Both the position numbers and the translations under genes were made by a program. A stretch of DNA of 64,000 bases from Woeseiaceae bacterium. GTDB taxonomy: Bacteria; Pseudomonadota; Gammaproteobacteria; Steroidobacterales; Woeseiaceae. The DNA lies in assembly GCA_021773115.1 (NCBI GenBank), contig JAJFKS010000034.1:62001-126000 (forward strand), given 5' to 3'. The notes beneath the pieces were generated by a model. It was not told the origin of the DNA, searched no databases, and worked only from the letters and a program-made list of their open reading frames with translations. Below, in pieces: positions 44,971 to 52,909 of this stretch. How positions within the stretch are numbered: the stretch's first letter is position 1; the number at the start of each line of letters is the position of its first letter.

Positions 44971-46800
44971 TCACCGCTCAGCTGTCTCGGCCACGCTTTT
45001 GCAGAACGGCAGCCACCGTTGGCCGCGCCACATCACCGAATATGCGCCTGCTAACTGTAGCAAGTCCTCGTGCGTTCCTCGCTCGGTGATCCGGCCTTCA
45101 TCAAGCACAATAATTTCGTTTGCCTGTACGATCGTGGACAATCGATGCGCCATGATTACGGCTGTCGCGTTTTTTGTGGCGTCGAAAAATTGGCGAAGGA
45201 CTTTGTGCTCGGTCGTCGAGTCCAGCGCCGACGTGGCCTCGTCGAAGATGTATATATCCGGTTTTCTGATAACGGCCCGCGCAATCGCCAGGCGTTGTCG
45301 TTCTCCACCGGACAGGCGGACGCCGCGTTCGCCGACTGTCGTGCTATAGCCGTCCGGCAGCCCGAGGATAAAATCGTGAATGTTGGCGATCTTCGCGGCG
45401 GCAACGATCTCGTTCTGGCTGCACCCTGGCCTCGCGAACGCGATGTTGAAGGCGATGGAATCGTTGAACATGATGGGATCCTGAGGGACGACAGCTATGC
45501 TTTTGCGTAGATCGGCAAGCGGAATGTCCGAGAGGTCTAAACCGCCGAGGCAAATCTTTCCTTTGCCTGGCTCGACCAACCGCAGCAGTAACCGAATAAG
45601 CGAGGACTTCCCGGAACCGCTGGCGCCGACGACGGCCAGCGTACCTCCGGGTGGCACGGAAAAGCTCACGTTGCGCAGTATGGGCCGGTCGAGGTCATAG
45701 CCGAACGAGACGTGGTCGAACATCAGCTCCTTCGGCCCGGGATCGACTGGTGTCTGCCCTGTGACCTGGCACGGTTCCGGCTCTTCCCGGAACAGTTCGG
45801 CCATTTTGTCGATGAAAGAGATGCCTTGGACAATGTCCCGATACGCGAACCCGATTCTCTCGAGTGGCATGACCAGTTGTATAACGTAGGCGTTCACGAG
45901 CACAAAGTCGCCGACGCTCATCGTGCCTTCCGCTACTGCATTGGCCGCGACGTACAACGACATCCCGAGTGACAGCGCGAAGATGCCAGCGACGGCGAGG
46001 CCGTTCTGCATTCTTCGCCTATAAAGCTCCGTCCAGTGGTCTTCCGTATTCCGCAAGGCATCGAGGTAGCGCCTGCGCACTCTGGCTTCGCCGGTAAAGA
46101 GCTTGACGGTCTCGTAGTTCAATAGTGAATCGGTAAATACTGCGCCGGAATTGACGTGTGCGGTCGATGCAGCCCGCGCTGGGCCGCGGATATGCACCGC
46201 ACCGATCCGGAACACCAGCGCGTATAGCGCCACGGACAGGCCGATAATCGTGAGAAATCCGCTGTGTCCAAGGATTATGAGCACAACGCCCATGCTTGCT
46301 GCCTCGACCATGATCGGGAGTACGCTATTGACGAGATGCAGCAATACGACCCGGTAACCGAGCAGCCCGTTGGACAGCGTCTGGGCCAATGCACCGGTTT
46401 CTCGTTCCAGGTGGAAACGCAGCGATAGCGACATGATATGCCGGAAGCATTCGTCGCTGAGCTGCCGGTGTATGCGTTGCTCGGCCCGGCCGAGTGCTGT
46501 TGCGCGTAACTCGGCCAATGATCTCGCCAGGTAATGCGCCAGCGTGTAGGCAAGGACGAGGACAATCGGAACGATGCCCGGGTAGTTGTCGCGCCCGGTA
46601 TCCATCGCATCGACCAGAGCTTTCAGGAGCAACGGCGAGAGTGCGGTGGCGACTGACGCACTGAGCATGAAGACCGTGGCAGCGGCGGTAAAGCGTCTCG
46701 CCGTACCGTCAGATGCCGACCACAGTCGTTGAAACGCGTCTCGCAATGCGGCATTTGAATGGTGTTGCAGTTTATGCGATCCATCTGAGTCCGGCATCAT
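44971..46800 (-). CDS. ABC transporter, lasso peptide exporter (D protein)
   Basis: A 609-residue fused membrane/ATPase half-transporter. Six membrane helices occupy about 38-320. The ATPase domain has Walker A GASGSGKSS (392-400), signature LSGGERQ (about 496) and Walker B IYIFDEATSALDS. The fold is of the Atm1/MsbA type used for lasso peptide export and self-protection. The start overlaps the cyclase stop (ATGA). It is the last gene of the A-B-C-D operon, ending 81 bp from the right att of the inserted element. Confidence 0.88.
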   Translation of the reverse strand: MMPDSDGSHKLQHHSNAALRDAFQRLWSASDGTARRFTAAATVFMLSASVATALSPLLLKALVDAMDTGRDNYPGIVPIVLVLAYTLAHYLARSLAELRATALGRAEQRIHRQLSDECFRHIMSLSLRFHLERETGALAQTLSNGLLGYRVVLLHLVNSVLPIMVEAASMGVVLIILGHSGFLTIIGLSVALYALVFRIGAVHIRGPARAASTAHVNSGAVFTDSLLNYETVKLFTGEARVRRRYLDALRNTEDHWTELYRRRMQNGLAVAGIFALSLGMSLYVAANAVAEGTMSVGDFVLVNAYVIQLVMPLERIGFAYRDIVQGISFIDKMAELFREEPEPCQVTGQTPVDPGPKELMFDHVSFGYDLDRPILRNVSFSVPPGGTLAVVGASGSGKSSLIRLLLRLVEPGKGKICLGGLDLSDIPLADLRKSIAVVPQDPIMFNDSIAFNIAFARPGCSQNEIVAAAKIANIHDFILGLPDGYSTTVGERGVRLSGGERQRLAIARAVIRKPDIYIFDEATSALDSTTEHKVLRQFFDATKNATAVIMAHRLSTIVQANEIIVLDEGRITERGTHEDLLQLAGAYSVMWRGQRWLPFCKSVAETAER

Positions 46801-48593
46801 GGCAATGTCGGGCCCTCGGCGCTGGTCCAGGATCTCGCCCAGATCTCGGCCCGGAAAGCAGTGAGCACCGGGAACAGCATATTCGCATTTCGGATAAGCG
46901 AGCGCTCGGATAGAGCCTCTGCGGTCGCGTGCTTGTCAAGCAGCCCCTCGGTAACGAGAAGGCCATCGAGCAGGAATTCGCGAAGCACGGCGACGTTCCG
47001 GACCAGCAGGCCGATGAAGTAGCCCGTTGTCGCGCCTTTGGTCGTGCGCGCGAGAATACTCGCGGGAACGGCTCCGTCGAATGCCTCGCGCACCAGTGCG
47101 CGGTCAATCCCGTCATAGGTCAGGACGTAGGAGGGGATCTGCAGACAAAGCTCGATGATGGGCTGGGATATCAGCGGATGCACAATGTCCGCGTAATGGT
47201 CGGACATGTGACGGAACACTTGGCTGTCGATGACATTGAATATCTGCTGTTGCTTGCTCCCCGGCAGATCACGCGCGGCGCTGACCCACGGATGCCGGAT
47301 TACGTCGTAGTCGAGGGCATCGCGGGTTCGCTGGCTCACCAGTAGTGGCGGATTCAAAATGTCATAGGGGTTTGCGGGTTTTCGAAAAAGCCCGGACAGA
47401 ACCGCCGTCGCCAGGACCGACCAGATCGGCTTTTTCGTGAACCGCGACGTATCCGAGATTACTCGGAAGAACTCGCCGGCAAGACCATGACGCCGGGCAT
47501 ACTCCGCAGCGATGTGAGGGTTCCTGCTGCGCTGGAAAAAATGATCGCCGCCCTGGCCGGAGAATACTGCTTCGATTCCATGAGACTGGACAAGTCGCTC
47601 CTTGGCCGTCTGAGATTCCGGTAAGAAGACGATGTGCGCTGGAGTCGCCACCCTGGCCGGGTCGAAGAAGTGGTCGAGAGGCCGCTCGGGTGGAGGAATT
47701 GGTGCCTCGATAAGCGCTGCACCCGCCAACTCTGCGGCCTCGCGCGCAAGAACGCGTTCGTCGCTTTCGGAATGCCGGGCGAAGTAATTGTTGCAAATAA
47801 CGTTGACTGATCTCTGCCTGTCGCACAGGCAGGCGAGGACAACTGCAGAATCGAGCCCACCGGAAAGGTCGTGCAGTATGCTGCTGTAACACGACGCCCA
47901 GGCGCCTACACAACCCTCGATAACGCTGCGGAGTTGCCGTCCTGCGATCTGCCTGCCCTCGACAAACGGTTTGCGGCAGAAGCGGTCCGGACTCCACGAA
48001 TAGTCGCTTGTCGTTCCGTCCGGGCCTATCTCAATACGTTCGCCCGCGTCCACCTCGCGCACGTCGCTGAGGCCCGTGTCCGATGTGACGAGATGGTCGA
48101 ACCAGAGGTAGGCGGCGACGTGATCCCAGTTGATGGAGGCGTCGATGAGCCGGAGTTTCGCGCAGTCGTCGACGTGCGAACAGATGACGCGAATATCGCC
48201 GAAACGGGTGATGAAGCAAGGCACGGCACCGGTCGGGTCCCGCAATATCCATAAGCGCGGTCCGTGTTCTTCTTTCAATATGGCGACGTAGCGTCCCCAG
48301 TATTGCTCGACTAAGCGCTTGCCTTTCGTCCGTTGCAGGTCTTTCGGAGAGATGCTATCTGTTGCCCCATCGCGGCGGAAGAGTCTGCCGAGTACGATGC
48401 CGCCGCTGCGATCCAGTTCGTAGGCTTGGGAGCCGCCGGAACCAGTGCCTGAGTGAAACACTAGAAGGTCAGGCGTATCGATGCCGCAGGTCCAGTTCGG
48501 GAACTTTGTTCTGAGGCGCTGCCGGAGGCTCTCGGCGAGGGAGTTGTTCTCAGCAACCGCCGGATTCCATGCGAAGGCGATGTAGCGGAGCAT
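46797..48593 (-). CDS. lasso peptide cyclase (C protein, asparagine-synthetase-like)
   Basis: A 598-residue protein. The start at 48593 has GAGGGG upstream and lies 17 bp after the B gene; a longer frame overlaps B. The N-terminal glutaminase-like domain lacks the catalytic Cys2. The synthetase domain has the ATP PP-loop LSGGLDSAV (244-249) and GQGGDHFF. It should adenylate the ring acid of the precursor and form the lactam with the core's first Gly. The neighbouring B, D and precursor genes set it apart from true asparagine synthetase. Confidence 0.9.
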   Translation of the reverse strand: MLRYIAFAWNPAVAENNSLAESLRQRLRTKFPNWTCGIDTPDLLVFHSGTGSGGSQAYELDRSGGIVLGRLFRRDGATDSISPKDLQRTKGKRLVEQYWGRYVAILKEEHGPRLWILRDPTGAVPCFITRFGDIRVICSHVDDCAKLRLIDASINWDHVAAYLWFDHLVTSDTGLSDVREVDAGERIEIGPDGTTSDYSWSPDRFCRKPFVEGRQIAGRQLRSVIEGCVGAWASCYSSILHDLSGGLDSAVVLACLCDRQRSVNVICNNYFARHSESDERVLAREAAELAGAALIEAPIPPPERPLDHFFDPARVATPAHIVFLPESQTAKERLVQSHGIEAVFSGQGGDHFFQRSRNPHIAAEYARRHGLAGEFFRVISDTSRFTKKPIWSVLATAVLSGLFRKPANPYDILNPPLLVSQRTRDALDYDVIRHPWVSAARDLPGSKQQQIFNVIDSQVFRHMSDHYADIVHPLISQPIIELCLQIPSYVLTYDGIDRALVREAFDGAVPASILARTTKGATTGYFIGLLVRNVAVLREFLLDGLLVTEGLLDKHATAEALSERSLIRNANMLFPVLTAFRAEIWARSWTSAEGPTLP

Positions 48594-48610
48594 TGCCCGG
48601 CCCCTCGACT

Positions 48611-49345
48611 TCAGAACGCCATGATGGGCGTGAAACGCCTGACAAAGTCGACAGTATCGTTCAGGACACAGTTTTCGTCCTGTACCCAACAATGTGCGGT
48701 GAACGGTTCACCCGTGACGCCGAATACCCACTTGGGGAACTGGCGATAGTGTGCAAGAAACTCGATGAGTGCGAGGGAATCAAAGCGGCACAAGTACTCC
48801 CTCACGTAGTATGGGCGAAGTCGGTGGAATATTGTCACCAGTTCCAGTAATTGGTGTGGGGCGCGTGGAACGAAGCTGGCCTGCTTTTTCTTGCGCCTCT
48901 CGACCTCGCCGATGATTCGTTGCAGTGACTTGAAGCGGTACTTGGCGGATGCAGAAATCGTGGCCTTTAGAAACGACACGTAATGGCCGGGCCGTGGTTT
49001 CGCAGTGGTTCGGTTCGAAACGAAGCTTTCTGTTGGAGTTGGGATCTGAACTGGAATAGATGCTTTGCCGTCTGACTCTGCATCCGCCAGTAGGCCGACT
49101 TTCGTTAGTGCGAGAGCGATGTGTCTCATCTGTTCTTGATCGGTGCTCGGGCACTGCGCAATATCAGAGGAAGGGAGATCGGGAAATAGTCGCAAGGCGA
49201 CCTGCGTGTTGTGCCGGTCCAGACACTGATACCGATCGTGGCGGATATCCGAGAAAATGAGATGGTCGTCGGCAAGACAGACATAAGCGTGTTCCGCTAG
49301 CGTCGAGGGCGATTCGATCATGTGAGGCCGTTCGTATTGAGACAT
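48611..49345 (-). CDS. lasso peptide B protein: RRE plus leader peptidase
   Basis: A 244-residue fusion. Residues 15-90 (YVCLADDHLIFSDIRHDRYQC, in two parts, then helical) fit the PqqD-like recognition element that binds the leader. The C-terminal transglutaminase-like domain has the triad Cys186 (VREYLCRF), His218 (PFTAHCWVQ) and Asp230 (CVLND). It cuts the leader before the core Gly. The fused form is common in proteobacterial lasso clusters. No clear ribosome site precedes its ATG; a GC hairpin does. Confidence 0.9.
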   Translation of the reverse strand: MSQYERPHMIESPSTLAEHAYVCLADDHLIFSDIRHDRYQCLDRHNTQVALRLFPDLPSSDIAQCPSTDQEQMRHIALALTKVGLLADAESDGKASIPVQIPTPTESFVSNRTTAKPRPGHYVSFLKATISASAKYRFKSLQRIIGEVERRKKKQASFVPRAPHQLLELVTIFHRLRPYYVREYLCRFDSLALIEFLAHYRQFPKWVFGVTGEPFTAHCWVQDENCVLNDTVDFVRRFTPIMAF

Positions 49346-49365
49346 GCGCGGCGTTGCCGCCGCGC
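49346..49365 (-). promoter_or_regulatory. GC stem-loop between precursor and B gene
   Basis: GCGCGGCG and CGCCGCGC with a TTGC loop abut the B start codon. Such hairpins between a RiPP precursor and its processing genes lower downstream expression, so that precursor is made in excess. It may also restrict ribosome access to B. Confidence 0.65.
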
Positions 49366-49389
49366 ACGTCGTCTGGACAGGAACAGGTC

Positions 49390-49491
49390 CTAGTCCTCGT
49401 ACAGCGGCTGGTCGGATTCGGCAACCTGGCCGATCGTTCCATTCGTCTCTTCCGAAATTGCGCCAAGATCAATCAATACATCTTCGTTCAT
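49390..49491 (-). CDS. lasso peptide precursor (A protein), 33 residues
   Basis: This short gene encodes a leader MNEDVLIDLGAISEETN followed by the predicted core GTIGQVAESDQPLYED. The leader end LGAISEETN matches the lasso rule of Thr at -2 and the astexin-type LG.xS.ET pattern. Core Gly1 and Glu8 would make an 8-residue ring, leaving tail SDQPLYED. AAGGAG lies 7 bases before the ATG. It is directly followed by B, C and D genes in the same direction. The ring position is inferred; mass data would settle it. Confidence 0.88.
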   Translation of the reverse strand: MNEDVLIDLGAISEETNGTIGQVAESDQPLYED

Positions 49492-49520
49492 GACTTTCTC
49501 CTTCACTTATCAGTGGGTGG

Positions 49521-49553
49521 TTGAATCGCCACAAGCTGATGTGGCGCATTCAA
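49521..49553 (-). promoter_or_regulatory. inverted repeat in the lasso precursor leader region
   Basis: TTGAATCGCCACA (49521-49533) pairs with TGTGGCGCATTCAA (49540-49553) with one extra base. It starts 30 bp before the precursor's start codon. It could be an operator for the neighbouring regulator or a 5' UTR hairpin. Confidence 0.6.
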
Positions 49554-49662
49554 GCTAGGGCCGCAGGTTCGATGTCGTCAAAAGTATCTATTCCGCGCAC
49601 AGGAAAAGATCTGTTCGATGTGCAAGCGGCTGTTTCCTCAACACAGTGAGCCTGGTCTCGAA

Positions 49663-50331
49663 TTACGGGTCGTTGCGTTTTTGCGCAAGCTTGAGCAACT
49701 CCGGCAGCAGCGCGATGCGCGTGTCGTGATAGTCGTGAATCGTCTTCAACAACACCTCGCAGCGAGCGGCCAGCAGCAATTCGCACAGCAGCACCAGATC
49801 GCTTTGTACTTGCGGCAGCAGTTGGCACTCGAGCATGCGCATGTAATGCAGCCGGTCGTTGGCGCGGCGGACAGCGCTGACGATGTCGGCATTCTCACCC
49901 AGCGATGCGATGCCGGTGAAGATGTCGCCCGTATAAGTCGCCAGCGCATGGAAGTCGGTAATTACGTGCCGCCTGAGCTTGTGAAGAACGCCGACGACCG
50001 GCTCGAACTCCGGTAACGCGCGGCGCTTTTGAGGATCGAGCCACGCCAGTTCGTGTGTCAGCAGCAGTCGCGTGATGTCGTAATGCCCGATGAGCCGCTG
50101 CCGGGTCAGGCGCAGCGCGAAGAACCCCTTCTGCGGTGCCTTGATTACGAGGTCTTCGGCCGCCAGGCGGTTCAGGGCTTCACGTACCGGGGTCGTGCTG
50201 ACGCCGAGCCGCTCGGCAACGGGCTCGAGATAGATTCTCCGCCCTTGTTGAAACTCACCGGCGATGACGCGCGCCTTGACGGCGCGATACACGCGGTCAG
50301 AGGCCGCATGGCTTCGTATCCGTGTGTCCAT
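49663..50331 (-). CDS. GntR-family transcriptional regulator (FCD type)
   Basis: A protein of about 222 residues. The winged helix is RVYRAVKARVIAGEFQQG, then LEPVAERLGVSTTPVREALNRLAAEDLV; a helical FCD ligand domain follows (LLTHELAWLDPQ, HYMRMLECQLL). The ATG at 50331 is preferred; a GTG at 50343 is possible. It points toward the lasso operon but ends 171 bp before it. It may control nearby genes, but the ligand is unknown. Confidence 0.85.
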   Translation of the reverse strand: MDTRIRSHAASDRVYRAVKARVIAGEFQQGRRIYLEPVAERLGVSTTPVREALNRLAAEDLVIKAPQKGFFALRLTRQRLIGHYDITRLLLTHELAWLDPQKRRALPEFEPVVGVLHKLRRHVITDFHALATYTGDIFTGIASLGENADIVSAVRRANDRLHYMRMLECQLLPQVQSDLVLLCELLLAARCEVLLKTIHDYHDTRIALLPELLKLAQKRNDP

Positions 50332-50464
50332 TCGCGGGCCCACTGACTATTGACGATGGACTAATCCTAGGGAAGCGGCATCATATATGGTACTGACAGA
50401 ACAGACAGGGAAGGTCTGAACGTCCGGTGCCGCGGTTGCAAGACCGCTACCTTTGGGGGACGGC

Positions 50465-51190
50465 GTGCGGCTATCCGATTTCATCGATGCGTCCAACAAG
50501 GCCGGCTCGACCGAGTCGATTCTCGCCCTGATGCAGCGAGCCGCGGGCGACCTGGGTTTCGACCGTTACGCGTACTGCGCACTGACGCGGCACGAGCGCT
50601 ACGCGGCCGGCGAGAATTCGGCGCCGGCCGTGGCGCACAATTTTCCGGCCTCCTGGATCGACTACTACTTCGAACACGACTACCAGACCCGTGACCCCGT
50701 CGTGCTGCTGGCCCCCGCCATCGAGCGGCCGTTTCTCTGGGACTCGCTGAACGGTCCCTACCAGCTGAATCGCGCCCAGGACAGGCTCATGCGGGAAGCG
50801 GACGAGGCCGGGCTCCGGGACGGCGTGGGCGTGCCATTACACGGCCCGCGCGGCAACGTCTGCCTGGTGACCTTCGCCGCCGGCGACGGTCACCCGCGCC
50901 CCGGCGCCGCATTGCCGCGACTGGAGGTGCTCGCGAACCAGTTTCACGCCGCCTACAGCGCCGTCGGCCGCGCCGGGCGTGCGCGTCGCAGCGTCGTCCT
51001 GTCAAAACGGGAACGCGAATGCCTGCAGTGGGTCGCGGCCGGCAAGTCGTCGTGGGATATCGGCATGATCCTGAATATCAGCGAAAGGACGGTCAACTTT
51101 CACGTCAGGAACGCGCTCGGCAAGCTCGATGCGAACACACGCACGCTGGCCGTCGTCAAAGCGATTCGCTACGGACTCATCGGTCTTTAA
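50465..51190 (+). CDS. LuxR-family quorum-sensing regulator
   Basis: A protein of about 241 residues. The GTG at 50465 follows GGGGGA. The N-terminal autoinducer-binding domain contains the expected WIDYYFEHDYQTRDPVV and PFLWDS segments. The C-terminal LuxR HTH reads LSKRERECLQWVAAGKSSWD, then INISERTVNFHVRNALGKL (as ILNISERTVNFHVRNALGKL). With luxI 60 bp downstream it forms an AHL circuit. The acyl chain it senses is not readable from sequence. Confidence 0.9.
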   Translation: MRLSDFIDASNKAGSTESILALMQRAAGDLGFDRYAYCALTRHERYAAGENSAPAVAHNFPASWIDYYFEHDYQTRDPVVLLAPAIERPFLWDSLNGPYQLNRAQDRLMREADEAGLRDGVGVPLHGPRGNVCLVTFAAGDGHPRPGAALPRLEVLANQFHAAYSAVGRAGRARRSVVLSKRERECLQWVAAGKSSWDIGMILNISERTVNFHVRNALGKLDANTRTLAVVKAIRYGLIGL

Positions 51191-51198
51191 CGCAGGTT

Positions 51199-51216
51199 CC
51201 TGTCAGTTTTGACAGG
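51199..51216 (+). promoter_or_regulatory. lux box upstream of luxI
   Basis: The 18-bp CCTGTCAGTTTTGACAGG has perfect arms CCTGTCA/TGACAGG, the classic LuxR-binding palindrome. It lies 35 bp before the luxI start, directly after the luxR stop, giving positive autoinduction of luxI. Confidence 0.8.
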
Positions 51217-51250
51217 TGTGCGCACGCACCGGTCGTGATTTATTGGCTTC

Positions 51251-51886
51251 GTGCCCGTAAACGGCCGGAGTCCGGATTTGACCGTGGTGTGCCTCAACTG
51301 GGAAACCGCCCATCTGCACGGCGAGACGTGGATCGACCATCATCGCCTGCGGCACCGCCTGTTCGTCGAGCGCCAGGACTGGGACGTGCCGGCCTACCGG
51401 GGTATGGAGTACGACGAGTTCGATACGCCCGCTGCCTGGTACCTGCTGTGGCTCGATGAGCGGGGCGAAACGCGCGGTGCCGTGCGCCTGTTGCCCACTA
51501 CGCGGCCCTACATGTTGCAGCAGCTGTGGCCGCAACTGCTCCGCGGCGCGCCGCCCGAATCCGATGCGGTGTGGGAGGCGACGCGTTTCGGCTGCGACGG
51601 CGGTCTCGACGCGCGGCGGCGCCGCATCGTGGTGGCCGAGTTGCTGTGTGCCATGCAGGAGTTCGGCCTGCGGCGCGACATCGAGCGTTACCTCGTCGTG
51701 ATGCCGCTGCGGCTGCTCAATTGCGTGGTCGTGAAAGCGGGCGGCGAGGTCATCGTGCTCGGGCCGGAACGCATCCTCGGCAAGCGGCCGGCGGCCGCCT
51801 CGTACCTGACGGTGGCGCCACGAGTGCTGGCCGAGTTACGCCATCGTGCGACGCGCGTCAGTCGGGCTCGATGTAATTCAATTTGA
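51251..51886 (+). CDS. LuxI-type acyl-homoserine-lactone synthase
   Basis: A 211-residue protein with the LuxI signature: RHRLFVERQDWDVP, then EYDEFDTPAAWYLL, GAVRLLPTTRPYML and WEATRFG. It makes an acyl-homoserine lactone from SAM and acyl-ACP (or acyl-CoA). The GTG at 51251 has no clear ribosome site; a TTG at 51278 with GGAG upstream would drop nine residues. The 3' end overlaps the convergent ImmA-like gene by 29 bases. Confidence 0.92.
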   Translation: MPVNGRSPDLTVVCLNWETAHLHGETWIDHHRLRHRLFVERQDWDVPAYRGMEYDEFDTPAAWYLLWLDERGETRGAVRLLPTTRPYMLQQLWPQLLRGAPPESDAVWEATRFGCDGGLDARRRRIVVAELLCAMQEFGLRRDIERYLVVMPLRLLNCVVVKAGGEVIVLGPERILGKRPAAASYLTVAPRVLAELRHRATRVSRARCNSI

Positions 51887-52364
51887 CCAGGCGCAGCGTC
51901 ATGGCCTGCTCGCTGACGGCAAACTGGGTGGCCAGGCGAAAGACGTCGATATCCGTGATGCCGGCTTTGGCATCCACGTGCTCCCGGATCAGCAATCGCG
52001 GCATCAGCAACGCCGCGGCAAAGGCGTTCGCCTCGATTTCCTCGCGCAGCTCGCCGCTGCTCGACCACTCGTTTCTGAAAAACCGCCGGTCGACGAACAC
52101 GCGGTCGCCCTTGGCGTGCAGGAGCATGTGGCCGATCTCGTGCGCCAGTGTGAATCGCTGGCGATGCCGATGGTGCGCCTCGTTGATGGCGACTTTTACA
52201 CTGCCGTCTTCGATCAGCATCAGGCCCGACACGTCGCTGTCGAGTTCCTCGAAGTTGACCGAGATGCCGAGCGAGCGGGCGAGGGCCTCGACGTCGACCG
52301 GCGGCGAAAACTCGTCATAGTCGCGAAGCAGTTTCGTTGCGCGCCGTTCGAATGCTTGCGTCAT
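51858..52364 (-). CDS. ImmA/IrrE-family metallo-endopeptidase
   Basis: A 168-residue protein starting at an ATG 8 bp after the XRE gene. The zinc motif is HEIGH (FTLAHEIGHMLLH), followed by EEIEANAFAAALLMP, the typical second helix. Such proteases cut the partner XRE repressor in response to stress. Convergent 29-bp overlap with luxI. The frame is open further upstream, but that part lies inside the XRE gene. Confidence 0.9.
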   Translation of the reverse strand: MTQAFERRATKLLRDYDEFSPPVDVEALARSLGISVNFEELDSDVSGLMLIEDGSVKVAINEAHHRHRQRFTLAHEIGHMLLHAKGDRVFVDRRFFRNEWSSSGELREEIEANAFAAALLMPRLLIREHVDAKAGITDIDVFRLATQFAVSEQAMTLRLVKLNYIEPD

Positions 52365-52372
52365 GACCGCGC

Positions 52373-52696
52373 TTACTTCTTGCGCCGCAGTTTTTCGAGC
52401 ACGGGCGTCAGGCTCGGGTCCACGCCCGCGTAGCGGATCCCGGCCGAACGCCGGCGCAATTCGGTAACGCTCGGCAGGAGGTCCGAGAGTTCCAGGTTGT
52501 AGTGCGCGCACAGCTCGTAGATGTTGTGCAGGGACGCGCGCTGCAGGCCCGATTCGATGTTGGCGATCGTGGAGCGATTCAGGCCGAGGACCTCGCCCAG
52601 TCCGGCCTGCGAGAGCCGGCTCTCGGTCTCGGCCGTGCGTACGCTCCTGATTCGCTGCCGGACGCTGTCGTTAAGCAATTTGGAATTGATGTGCAT
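52373..52696 (-). CDS. XRE-family repressor paired with ImmA
   Basis: A 107-residue protein with an HTH (RLSQAGLGEVLGLNRSTIAN, then IESGLQRASLHNIYELCAHY) and a C-terminal tail that could be the protease-sensitive part. It probably binds the twin TGTCC-N7-GGACA sites upstream and represses itself and the divergent gene. Confidence 0.87.
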   Translation of the reverse strand: MHINSKLLNDSVRQRIRSVRTAETESRLSQAGLGEVLGLNRSTIANIESGLQRASLHNIYELCAHYNLELSDLLPSVTELRRRSAGIRYAGVDPSLTPVLEKLRRKK

Positions 52697-52743
52697 TCAT
52701 TGCCCCTCCGTTCGGGAGCGTATTCTACATGTTCGATCCAGAT

Positions 52744-52840
52744 TGTCCTAATTTCGGACACAATGCAAAGCATATTGACCCATACAATCACTTACCGTAT
52801 TCTAGTGTATTGCCGAATAAAACTGTCCGAAATAAGGACA
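52744..52840. promoter_or_regulatory. promoter flanked by twin operators
   Basis: TGTCCTAATTTCGGACA (52744-52760) and TGTCCGAAATAAGGACA (52824-52840) are the same palindrome in opposite orientation with one change. Between them is a plus-strand promoter with TTGACC at 52775-52780 and TATTCT at 52798-52803, 17 bp apart. A dimeric repressor bound at both sites could loop out the promoter. The XRE/ImmA pair is the obvious controller. Confidence 0.75.
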
Positions 52841-52909
52841 AATCGCTGAAATACACATTGCGCGGGCACAGCAGCATCGAGTGCGAAGCCCGGCTGGAGA
52901 ACAGCTACA

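Noticed and set aside
46797..48593. Ordinary asparagine synthetase
   Set aside because: Lacks the N-terminal catalytic Cys and sits between lasso B and D genes, so lasso cyclase fits better.
49550..49662. A second lasso precursor upstream of the first
   Set aside because: No minus-strand ATG with ribosome site; the reading frame there has no leader Thr-x-Gly pattern.
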